DNA of 64,000 nt from positions 354,999-418,998 of the forward strand of contig JAEUIW010000001.1 in the NCBI GenBank assembly GCA_016794925.1, read 5' to 3'. This document shows positions 1-7,178 of this stretch, in pieces (position 1 is the stretch's first letter; each line of letters begins with the position of its first letter). The stretch comes from Phycisphaerae bacterium (GTDB lineage: Bacteria > Planctomycetota > Phycisphaerae > Phycisphaerales > UBA1924). A program made the translations under genes and the position numbers. The notes below the pieces were generated by a model. That model had not been told where the DNA came from. It saw nothing but the letters and a program-made list of their open reading frames with translations, and searched no databases.

Positions 1-429
1 CCCGTTGCTGTCAGGGTTGCCCGAGCCGTTCGTTCCACATGTGCCTATGCCTTTAATGCCGCAACTCACGAAATTGCCTCCGACGTTGCATTCATCGCCG
101 GGCGACTTGGTGCAGATTTGTATGTCCATAGTGCCGGAACCCGAGCACGCCGTACACGAGCCGGCGCATCCGGATCCGCATCCGACATAATTCCCGTCTC
201 CATTGATAATCGTGGTGCCCGCGGGGCAGCCCGTGGACCAGACGCACTTCCAGTTCGGCGCGTTCGTGCCGGTGTCCTCCGAGAACAGGGCGTAGGTGGT
301 GTCGCCGTCGGCGGTGCGGAGCACGGTCGCTGCCGCGCCCACTCCGCGTGGGGACACCCATGTGACGGGCTCAGGGTTCCGCGCCGGGGCGACGGAGAGC
401 AACGTTCCGATTGCGAGCATGGCGAGCAT
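1..429 (-). CDS. Cys-rich exported small protein, partial (runs off left edge)
   Basis: Reading leftward from ATG at 429, the frame stays open for all 143 codons to the window edge, so the 3' end is missing. The first residues (MLAMLAIGTLLSVAPA) form a short hydrophobic export signal. The rest is Gly/Thr/Asn-rich with ten cysteines, many in short CxxC or CxxxC-like spacings (GCGSGC, SCTACSG), as expected for a disulfide-stabilised extracellular protein. AAGGAG lies 7 nt before the ATG and fixes the start; a second ATG at 420 is possible. I do not recognise a family. It is the last visible gene of a minus-strand cluster with a MauE-pseudopilin fusion and another Cys-rich protein, but it has its own promoter with a 16-G spacer tract. 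A role as a switchable surface or secreted protein is inference. Confidence 0.6.
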   Translation of the reverse strand, partial: MLAMLAIGTLLSVAPARNPEPVTWVSPRGVGAAATVLRTADGDTTYALFSEDTGTNAPNWKCVWSTGCPAGTTIINGDGNYVGCGSGCAGSCTACSGSGTMDIQICTKSPGDECNVGGNFVSCGIKGIGTCGTNGSGNPDSNG

Positions 430-475
430 CGTGTGGCTCCTTAATTGTTTGAGTAACATATCAGGACGGAGAGCG

Positions 476-508
476 AATATACCCCCCCCCCCCCCCCATG
501 ATTGTCAA
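476..508 (-). promoter_or_regulatory. Promoter with 16-G homopolymer in the -35/-10 spacer (candidate phase-variable promoter)
   Basis: On the minus strand a perfect -35 TTGACA (508-503) is followed by ATCAT, then 16 consecutive G (497-482), then TATATT (481-476), one base from the consensus -10. The spacer is 21 nt, longer than the optimal 17, so loss of about four G would give ideal spacing. The box pair sits about 47 nt upstream of the ATG at 429, with a good ribosome site between. Poly-G or poly-C spacers of this kind are known to switch promoters by slipped-strand mispairing, as in Neisseria porA and opc. That it switches here is inference. The tract length may also vary in the read data. 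Confidence 0.6.
482..497. repeat. Homopolymer C16 (G16 on the minus strand)
   Basis: Sixteen uninterrupted C on the plus strand. It is the longest homopolymer I saw in the window. It lies outside any reading frame and exactly between a -35 and a -10 box on the minus strand. Confidence 0.95.
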
Positions 509-616
509 GTAATGACCAACGGCGGATAAAAAAATCGGCTCGACTGGCCGAAACCACCCGTTTTGAGATTGTGAAATAGATGACATAAATAGTGCACGGG
601 GGACAACACCCCGGCG

Positions 617-1834
617 TCAGCGCACGTCGATGCCGCGCACGCCGTTAGGGGTGTGCATGAGCGCGGGTCTGTTTCGCGCTGGAGCGTCGTGGCCGCCGTA
701 GCGGTGGTCCGCATACTCCCACCCATCACTCCGTTCCGACGGCACGACCGCGCGAAACTCGAACACCTGCGCGTGCCCATCGACGAAGGCGGCGTGAACC
801 GGCATGTTCGGGTCTTCCCAAACCACCGGCTCATGCGGGAGATAGGCCGAGAGCAGGCTCTTCTGTGCCGGGAAGCGCACCTCCGCGGGTCGCGTGAGCC
901 GGAGCTGGCGGGGCGGCACCTCGCGCGTCTCCCCGTTCCAGTAGGTCGGGTCCGCGAGGAAGGAGCAGCTCCAGTAATATGACGAGGCGACGCCGCACTC
1001 GTCGCACGGGCCGCCGGGGTCCCACGGGGAGCGGAACGAGGTGTCGCGGACGTTTCCGTTGTAGTACATGTCCGCGAGGCCGACGTTCCAGAGTGCGTTC
1101 ACATGGAAGTAACGGGACGTGATCGCGAACCCGCCGGTCTCGCAGCGGATGACCGAGAATTCCGCCTCCGGAAAGGTGAGCGCGGGAAAGGAGTCATGGA
1201 AATCCTGCTGGTACAGCGCGAAGACGCGGGCATGCCCCGAGAGCTTCGCCGCGGACTGCGCGTTCATGGCGCTGGTCTTCGCCCGGCCCATCACCGGCAG
1301 GGTGAACGCGACGATGATGCCGATGATGGCGATGCACGCGAGCACCTCGGTCAGTGTGAACGCGCGGGCGTGCCGCGCCGCGGCCGGCGCGGCCGCGTGG
1401 GGGCCCGGGGCGGCCGGCGCGGCAAGGGCGAACGCCAGGGCCGCGCCCAGCGCCGCGTTGCGGATCATGGTCCATTCCCAATCGTCGAGGCGGGAAGCGT
1501 GCGCGGCCAGGACGCCGAGGCATCCGCAGGGAGCGCGGCCGCCCGTCGCTCGCTCCACGGCCAGCATCGCGGTCGCGACGACCACGAACCCGAGCGCGAG
1601 CTGGGTCGTGCGGCGGCGCCGCCAACCGATGAGCCACAGGCCGGCGAGGAGCACCTCGATCGTCGGCACGCCGACGGCGATCGGCATGATCGCCGATCGG
1701 GGGATGGTGTTCCACAGCGCGAGGGAATGGGCGAAGGCCGCGAGCCCCGTCAGTTTGGCAGCGCCGGCCGCCCCGATGACCAGGATCGCGGCGCCCCCGA
1801 GGGCCCGAGACAAGCTGTGCCGATCCGCGGCCAT
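617..1834 (-). CDS. MauE/DoxX-like redox membrane domain fused to a type II secretion-type pseudopilin
   Basis: 405 aa. Residues 1-145 form four hydrophobic helices with a Cys-x-Cys pair (APCGCLG, Cys103/Cys105), the pattern of MauE/DoxX-like proteins that serve periplasmic disulfide chemistry. From about residue 155 a type IV pilin-like leader appears: basic residues, then AFTLTEVLACIAIIGIIVAF, with the Glu at position +5 of the processed Phe. A pseudopilin body follows, containing several Cys and, near the end, HAAFVDGHAQVFEF, resembling planctomycete H/DG-type prepilins. Prepilin peptidase cutting before Phe159 would split the polypeptide into a membrane redox protein and a pilin. The start at 1834 is 11 nt after the preceding Cys-rich frame, with AGAGGA upstream. 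Both domain calls are from motif reading; the exact substrate is unknown. Confidence 0.7.
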   Translation of the reverse strand: MAADRHSLSRALGGAAILVIGAAGAAKLTGLAAFAHSLALWNTIPRSAIMPIAVGVPTIEVLLAGLWLIGWRRRRTTQLALGFVVVATAMLAVERATGGRAPCGCLGVLAAHASRLDDWEWTMIRNAALGAALAFALAAPAAPGPHAAAPAAARHARAFTLTEVLACIAIIGIIVAFTLPVMGRAKTSAMNAQSAAKLSGHARVFALYQQDFHDSFPALTFPEAEFSVIRCETGGFAITSRYFHVNALWNVGLADMYYNGNVRDTSFRSPWDPGGPCDECGVASSYYWSCSFLADPTYWNGETREVPPRQLRLTRPAEVRFPAQKSLLSAYLPHEPVVWEDPNMPVHAAFVDGHAQVFEFRAVVPSERSDGWEYADHRYGGHDAPARNRPALMHTPNGVRGIDVR

Positions 1835-1845
1835 CCCGGGTCCTC

Positions 1846-2265
1846 TCAATGGATCCCGTCGTTCCCCAGGCAGGGCTTCCCAGACGGGGCGCTCGGCGTG
1901 GCAAAGTTGGTCGTGCTGAACTGGTACACGCAGTACCCGGCGACGCTGCATCCGTACACATCCCACCCGCACTCGCACGGCGACCCGGGTGTTATCGACT
2001 CCTTGCCCGCTTCGCCATCCGGCGCGACTTGATAGTGACTCGCGGACGGGTTTCCGGTGATCTGATCGTCGCAGGGGTCCTGCCGCGAGCCGGGCCTGGA
2101 TCCCGGATGACTGGTGCCGGCGGTGAGCAATCAACAGCATGGTGCGCTCATCGCTTGATAGCATGTCGCCGCGTAGACGACGGATGTGAGCAGGCCCGCC
2201 GCGACGAAGCCGGTGACCATGCCGGATGTTCGCGCCGGACCGTTGTGGGTTGCGTCGCGGTTCAT
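1846..2265 (-). CDS. Small Cys-rich exported protein with an in-frame TGA at 2131-2133
   Basis: ATG at 2265 has a strong site (AAGGAG, 6 nt spacing). It encodes a 44-residue N-terminus with a hydrophobic export segment (GMVTGFVAAGLLTSVVYAA), ending ...SAPCC before TGA (2133-2131). The same frame then continues for 94 codons to TGA at 1848-1846. That second part has six Cys (PCECGW, YGCSVAGYC) and the same composition as the Cys-rich protein at the left edge. The part after the TGA begins with TTG but has no ribosome site of its own. Possibilities are a selenocysteine codon, a nonsense mutation making a pseudogene, termination-reinitiation, or a base-call error. It is 37 nt downstream of the 376-aa gene and 11 nt upstream of the MauE-pseudopilin gene, so probably one operon. 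No family recognised. Confidence 0.5.
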
Positions 2266-2302
2266 GCTTGACTCCTTGGAATGGCGGTCAGGCTCGGGCG
2301 CG

Positions 2303-3433
2303 TCACCCGGGTGTCTTCCGCCTGTGATTGAGCCAGATCGCGATCAGCAGCGCGACGCTGAGGCCGCCGATCACCCAGCCGATTCGGTCCAGATCGGCAT
2401 CCTGTTTGATGCGTGATTCCCCGGGCGATTGCCACGGGACCGCTTTGCGGTCCGGGGTAACCTCGGAGTAACGAGCCGGCCCGGTGCGCGCGTCGTTGAG
2501 CTGAACGAACGTCACGCGCCCGCGGAAGGCGTCCGTGCCGGTCAGGCCGGGCACGCGGACGAGCTGCTCGAACTCCGCGGGTTCGAACCGGGCGGTGTCG
2601 AGCACGCGGAGCCGCTGGTTCGGCGCGTCGTCGGTGAAGGTCCGCACGTCGTGCGCGAGCGCGAGCGACAGCGTGGGCTCGTACCGCCACTCGGCCGCCT
2701 GAACCACGGCCCGCTCGACGGCGCCGGACAGCATACGGACCACGAACGTGCTCGTGGAGACCGCGCCCCAACCCGCGGCGGCATCGAACGTCCCGCCGCA
2801 GGTGAACACGATCTCGGCGCCGTCCTTACGCGTGGCCGCGCCGCGGGCGGCCCAGCGTTCGCCGTCAAGCTCGGGCCGGAGGCGAACGCCGTTAGCGAGC
2901 GCCCCCGAGACGCCCGCGTTCACGAGCAACTGCCAGCAGTACGACATCGTGCTGGACACGCTCTTGAGGCTCTGCGCCGCCCGGTGGTCCGCGTTCCCCG
3001 GCGCGAGCGCGAGCGCCTTCGGGGTGAGCGTCCAGGCGACACCGTCGCCCCACACGTTGTCCACGTACGAGCCGTCCTCGGTCGTCCGGCTGCAACGCCA
3101 GCGGTCGCCCGACTTCCAGACCGTGAACTCGTCGTACTCCGGAGTCGGGCGGGCGCGGCGTCGCTGGTACGCCGCCAGACGGATGAGCAACGGATGCTCC
3201 GGGTGGCCCTTGACGGCCTCGCGCATCCGGTCGAGCTCCTCCTCGGGTGGAACGAAGAGCTGCTCGACGCGGTAGGACACCTTCAGCCCGTCGTGGGTGG
3301 GGCCGGCGGCTCCGCCTTGTGTGATCCGATCGAACCAGGCGTCGAACGCGGGCGGGTTCGCCGCGCACGAGCGTCCCGCCGCGAGCAGGACGAGGCCGCT
3401 CATGAGCACGCGCTGGACGGCGGCGTCATGCAT
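2303..3433 (-). CDS. Exported protein with C-terminal membrane anchor, unknown function
   Basis: 376 aa. An N-terminal signal sequence (VLMSGLVLLAAGRSCAA) leads into a largely soluble domain of about 310 residues. One hydrophobic helix near the end (IGWVIGGLSVALLIAIW) is followed by NHRRK, the topology of an extracytoplasmic protein anchored by its C-terminus. I recognise no domain. It is the first gene of the minus-strand cluster with the Cys-rich protein and the MauE-pseudopilin fusion, which suggests a shared role in export or surface display. Start at ATG 3433; the ATG at 3403 would also leave a signal peptide. A TTGACA promoter lies so close upstream that the transcript could be leaderless. 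Confidence 0.65.
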   Translation of the reverse strand: MHDAAVQRVLMSGLVLLAAGRSCAANPPAFDAWFDRITQGGAAGPTHDGLKVSYRVEQLFVPPEEELDRMREAVKGHPEHPLLIRLAAYQRRRARPTPEYDEFTVWKSGDRWRCSRTTEDGSYVDNVWGDGVAWTLTPKALALAPGNADHRAAQSLKSVSSTMSYCWQLLVNAGVSGALANGVRLRPELDGERWAARGAATRKDGAEIVFTCGGTFDAAAGWGAVSTSTFVVRMLSGAVERAVVQAAEWRYEPTLSLALAHDVRTFTDDAPNQRLRVLDTARFEPAEFEQLVRVPGLTGTDAFRGRVTFVQLNDARTGPARYSEVTPDRKAVPWQSPGESRIKQDADLDRIGWVIGGLSVALLIAIWLNHRRKTPG

Positions 3434-3442
3434 GGTTGCGTC

Positions 3443-3472
3443 AGACTACCTCCCACTCCCCCGGCTTGTCAA
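3443..3472 (-). promoter_or_regulatory. Promoter of the 376-aa gene, probably giving a leaderless transcript
   Basis: TTGACA at 3472-3467, an 18-nt spacer and TAGTCT at 3448-3443. Only nine bases separate the -10 from the ATG at 3433, leaving little or no 5' UTR. The -35 is perfect; the -10 matches three of six positions. The 190-bp gap to RNase R (3434-3623) otherwise holds an AT-rich patch around 3490-3545. Confidence 0.45.
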
Positions 3473-3623
3473 GCAGGCATCGCGACAACATATAAATAAC
3501 TTGCGTGAGCTGAGTTCGCGCCGGGTCGTATTTCTTATTTTATTCTCTGCGCCGACACGCATCATCGATCTGACATCCGGGTTCGTGTGTACGCGAACGG
3601 ATGCCGATCTGCCGGGCGAAGGA

Positions 3624-6056
3624 TCAGTCTTTCTTGCGGCGGTGCTCGGTCTTCGATTTGTCACGTTGCTTGGAACGCTGCGACCGGCGTTCGGAGCCGG
3701 TTTTGCCGAACTTGATCGCGTTCCAGTCCGGCTTGCCGCCGACGCTCAGGCCGCCGAGGCCGCCCCCGGGCCCGCCCGCGCCGCCCAGCCGGATCTTCTT
3801 GCCGACCTCGCGGCTGGCCTCGTCGGTGATGACAAGGTCCATGCGGCGGGCCGACAGGTCCACGTTCGCGATGGTGACCTTCACGCGGTGACCGAGCGAG
3901 AAACTCCGCCCCGAGGCCTGGTTGGCCAGCGCCCCGGTGCGGGGATCGAGCTTCCACACGCCGAAGCGGCCGTCCTTGCCCGCGGGCAGGTCCGCGGTCT
4001 TGATGAGGCCCTCGGCGAGGTACTTCTCGATGCGGATGAACACGCCCGCGTGCGTCACCCCGGTGACGATCCCGTCGAACGACTCGCCCAGGTGCTCGGC
4101 CATGAGCTGGAGCACGAGGAACTGCCGAAGGTCGCGCTCGGCGCTCTCGGCGTTCTCCTCGGTCGAGGTGCAGTGCCGGCCGATCTCGACCAGGTCGTCC
4201 TCCGACGGGCACCGCTCGGACTCCATCAGCTTCCGCCCCAGCGCGTGCTGGTCGTGCGTGCTGATGGGCGGACGTTTTCCGTTCTCGGTGTGCGCGAGGT
4301 ACTCGGCCAGCGCGCGGTGCACGGTGAGGTCCGGGTACCGGCGGATGGGGCTGGTGAAGTGCGCGTAGGCCTCCGACGCGAGCGCGAAGTGCCCGATCAG
4401 CGCGGGCGAGTACTCCGCCTTCGTCAGCGTGCGCAGCACCGCCATGTGCACCGCGGCGGCGGCGGGCGTGCCCGCGGTCGCGTCCAGCAGCTGCTGCATC
4501 TCCTGACGGGTGGGGCTCTTGGGGATGGCGTACCCGGCCACGCGGGCCACGGTCCGGAGCGGGTCGGCGTCGCCGGGGGTGGGCTCGGGATGCACGCGCC
4601 GCAGGAGCGGCACCCGCAGCTTCTCGAACAGGCGGGCCAGGCACTCGTTGGCCTCGACCATCAGCATCTCGATGATGGTGTGCGTGAACGCGTCGTCCTC
4701 GCGCTCCGCGTCCACCACCCGTCCGTGCTCGTCGAAGAGCAGCACCACGTCCGGCAGCTCGAGGTGGATCATCCCCGCCTCCCGCCGTCGCTGGCGGATC
4801 GCGCGGGCCAGCGCGTCCATCTCCTTCAGCGCCGCCCTCAGCTCGGGCGTGTAGTTCGGTTCGGTCTTGGCGTGCGTGCGCGCCAGGCCGTCGTCCCCGT
4901 CGATCAGCGCCTGCGCCTCCAGGTAGGTCAGCCGCTTGGCCGACTTGATCGCCGTCGACGCGACCCCCGATCGCGTCACCCGCCCGTGCCGGTCGTAGTG
5001 CATGAACGCGGACTTGCAGTACCGGACCACGCCCTCCTGCAGGGAGCAGATGCCGTTCGAGAGCACCTCCGGCAGCATCGGGATCACCAGCCGCGGCAGG
5101 TACACCGAGTTGCCCCGCTCCTTCGCCTCCACGTCCAGCGGCGAACCGGGCTCGATGAAGTGCGCCACGTCCGCGATGTGCACGCCCAGCGCCCACCCCT
5201 CGCCGGTGCGGCGGATCGAGATCGCGTCGTCGTAGTCTTTCGCGTCGGGGGGGTCGATCGTGATGATGAAGTCGCCCGTCAGGTCCTCGCGCTCCGACCC
5301 GGGCCAGCCCGCCTTCGCCGCTCGGGCCACCTCCTCGTGGAACCGCTCCGATTCGTGCCGCGCCTGATCCACGCACGACTCGGGAAACTCGCCGGGCAGG
5401 TTGTACGCGGCGATCACCGCCTGCGTCTCCACGTCCGGCCGGCCCGCCTCGCCCAGCACCTCGACCACCACCCCCTCGGCCAGCATCCCGCCCTCCGGGA
5501 AGTGGGTGATCTCGACGACCACCTTGTCCCCCGCGTGCGCGTTCTTTGACGATGCGTCCTGCACCGAGATCGGCTCGGTGAGCAGCTTGCCGTCGGGCTG
5601 CACGATCCACTTGCCGCCGCGCTGCATCAGCTCGCCGGTGAACCGGGCACGCTTGCGTTTCACGATCTGCACGATCTCGCCCACGAACCCCTCGCCGCGG
5701 CGGTCCGGCTCGATCCGTGCTCGCACCACGTCGCCGGTGAGCGCGTCGGCCACGGCGTGGGCGGGCACGAACACGTCCCCGCCCACCGACGCACGCTCGG
5801 GCACGATGAACCCGAACCCGCGGGCATTCTTCTTGAACACGCCCGTGACCTCGCTGCCCAGGCGCGGCAGTCGGACCATGCCCTGCGGGTCGAGCATCAG
5901 CTCGCCCCGGTCCTTCAGCTCGCGCACGGCCCCTTCGAAATCAGCGAATTCGTCCTCCGGCACGCGCAGGTCCGCGGCCAGGGTTTTCACACTCGCGGGC
6001 TCGTATCCCTCATGCTGGAGGTGCCCGAGCAGACGGCGGCGGTACTTGAGTGGCAT
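3624..6056 (-). CDS. rnr: Ribonuclease R (RNB-family 3'-5' exoribonuclease)
   Basis: 810 aa, normal length for RNase R, which degrades structured RNA processively from the 3' end. The N-terminus looks like the winged-helix region (LKYRRRLLGHLQHEGYEP). Cold-shock domains follow (ARGFGFIVPER, GGDVFVPAHA), then the RNB catalytic core with the acidic cluster IDPPDAKDYDDAIS that binds magnesium, then FTSPIRRYPDLTVHR and a C-terminal S1 domain (FDGIVTGVTHAGVFIRIEKY), ending in a Lys/Arg-rich tail. I chose ATG 6056 over an upstream GTG at 6071 because AAGGA sits 5 nt before it. Its neighbours on the same strand are unrelated; a 69-bp gap separates it from the upstream epimerase-like gene. Confidence 0.93.
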   Translation of the reverse strand: MPLKYRRRLLGHLQHEGYEPASVKTLAADLRVPEDEFADFEGAVRELKDRGELMLDPQGMVRLPRLGSEVTGVFKKNARGFGFIVPERASVGGDVFVPAHAVADALTGDVVRARIEPDRRGEGFVGEIVQIVKRKRARFTGELMQRGGKWIVQPDGKLLTEPISVQDASSKNAHAGDKVVVEITHFPEGGMLAEGVVVEVLGEAGRPDVETQAVIAAYNLPGEFPESCVDQARHESERFHEEVARAAKAGWPGSEREDLTGDFIITIDPPDAKDYDDAISIRRTGEGWALGVHIADVAHFIEPGSPLDVEAKERGNSVYLPRLVIPMLPEVLSNGICSLQEGVVRYCKSAFMHYDRHGRVTRSGVASTAIKSAKRLTYLEAQALIDGDDGLARTHAKTEPNYTPELRAALKEMDALARAIRQRRREAGMIHLELPDVVLLFDEHGRVVDAEREDDAFTHTIIEMLMVEANECLARLFEKLRVPLLRRVHPEPTPGDADPLRTVARVAGYAIPKSPTRQEMQQLLDATAGTPAAAAVHMAVLRTLTKAEYSPALIGHFALASEAYAHFTSPIRRYPDLTVHRALAEYLAHTENGKRPPISTHDQHALGRKLMESERCPSEDDLVEIGRHCTSTEENAESAERDLRQFLVLQLMAEHLGESFDGIVTGVTHAGVFIRIEKYLAEGLIKTADLPAGKDGRFGVWKLDPRTGALANQASGRSFSLGHRVKVTIANVDLSARRMDLVITDEASREVGKKIRLGGAGGPGGGLGGLSVGGKPDWNAIKFGKTGSERRSQRSKQRDKSKTEHRRKKD

Positions 6057-6125
6057 GGTGGTCCTTGGCACGGCGGACGGAACGCGGACGCGCCCGATCC
6101 CCGCCCCGTCGGCTCCGCGCGGGTC

Positions 6126-7121
6126 TTACCGGATCGCCGATGCGTACGCACGCAGCGTCGGCCGGAACGCCCGGCGCGGCTCAACCCCGAGGTGCTCGCG
6201 CGCTTTGGCGCACGAGGCGGTCGCGTCCAGCGCGGCCATCCGCGCCATCCCTTCGTTGAACGGCAGCAACCCTTCCAGTCCGACCGCCGCGGCCGCCCGC
6301 GCCGCCGCCGCGGCCAGTTCCGCGGGGATGGGCACGATCCATTGCGACGCCTCCGCCCGCGGCACCTCGTCGCGCAGCAACTCCATCATCTCGCGCCAGT
6401 CGAGCGTCTCCGGCCCCACCAGCGGGTAGACCTCGCCCACGGCACGCGGGGAATCCAGCGCCGCGCCCACCGCGTCGGCGACGTCTTCAACGGCGACGGG
6501 CGCGAGGCGCGCCGGCTCGCGCCGCTGGCGCCCCAGCGGCACGCCCTCGTCCTCGTCGACCGTGCGCACGAAATACGGCATGAACCAGTACGGCGCCCGC
6601 TCACCCCGCGCCCAGCCGGCCGCCATCCGGATGAACTCCCCTTCCGCTCCGTGGATCATCCCCGGTCGCAGGATCGTCCAGTCCAGCCCCGAGCGCCGGA
6701 CGAGTGTCTCGCCCTCGAACTTGGTCCGCTGGTACGCGCTGGGACCGTCCGGGTGCACGCCCAGGGCGGAGATCAGCACGAAGCGTCGCGCGGCGCCGCT
6801 CGCCGCGGCGGCCGACAGGACCCGCCGCGTGAACTCCACGTGCACGCGTGCGAACGTGTTCCGCCCTTCTTCACGGATGATCCCAACGGTGTGAACGCAC
6901 GCGGACGCGCCCGCCAGCAGCGAGCGCACGGCCGCGTCGTCGTCCAGGTCCCCACGCACGAGCGTCAGCCGCGTGTCCGACGCGGGGAGCACCGCCCGAG
7001 CCTTGGCCGCGTCACGCACCAGCCCCCGCACCGAGCGGCCCCGCGCCAGCAGCGCCCGGACCACGTGCCGCCCCACGAATCCCGTCGCTCCCGTCACGGC
7101 GATTGCGCCTGCCTCGCTCAT
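6126..7121 (-). CDS. NAD(P)-binding epimerase/dehydratase-like protein (NDUFA9/NmrA-like)
   Basis: 331 aa. It opens with the Rossmann nucleotide-binding motif ITVTGATGFVGRHV-like sequence (here VTGATGFVGRHV), then LVRGDLDD and a downstream VLISALGVHPDGPSAYQRTK segment, placing it in the extended or atypical short-chain dehydrogenase superfamily. The overall pattern resembles the NDUFA9-like/complex I-associated NAD(P)H-binding group, which commonly has lost catalysis; the YxxxK pair here is Y-QRTK. Substrate cannot be told. Start at ATG 7121. It lies 57 bp downstream of the MATE gene on the same strand and may be co-transcribed with it. Confidence 0.75.
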   Translation of the reverse strand: MSEAGAIAVTGATGFVGRHVVRALLARGRSVRGLVRDAAKARAVLPASDTRLTLVRGDLDDDAAVRSLLAGASACVHTVGIIREEGRNTFARVHVEFTRRVLSAAAASGAARRFVLISALGVHPDGPSAYQRTKFEGETLVRRSGLDWTILRPGMIHGAEGEFIRMAAGWARGERAPYWFMPYFVRTVDEDEGVPLGRQRREPARLAPVAVEDVADAVGAALDSPRAVGEVYPLVGPETLDWREMMELLRDEVPRAEASQWIVPIPAELAAAAARAAAAVGLEGLLPFNEGMARMAALDATASCAKAREHLGVEPRRAFRPTLRAYASAIR

Positions 7122-7178
7122 GTGCGGAGTGTACGCGCCGCTCGCGCCCGCCGCGAAGCCGTCCGGCGCGTCACGCCG

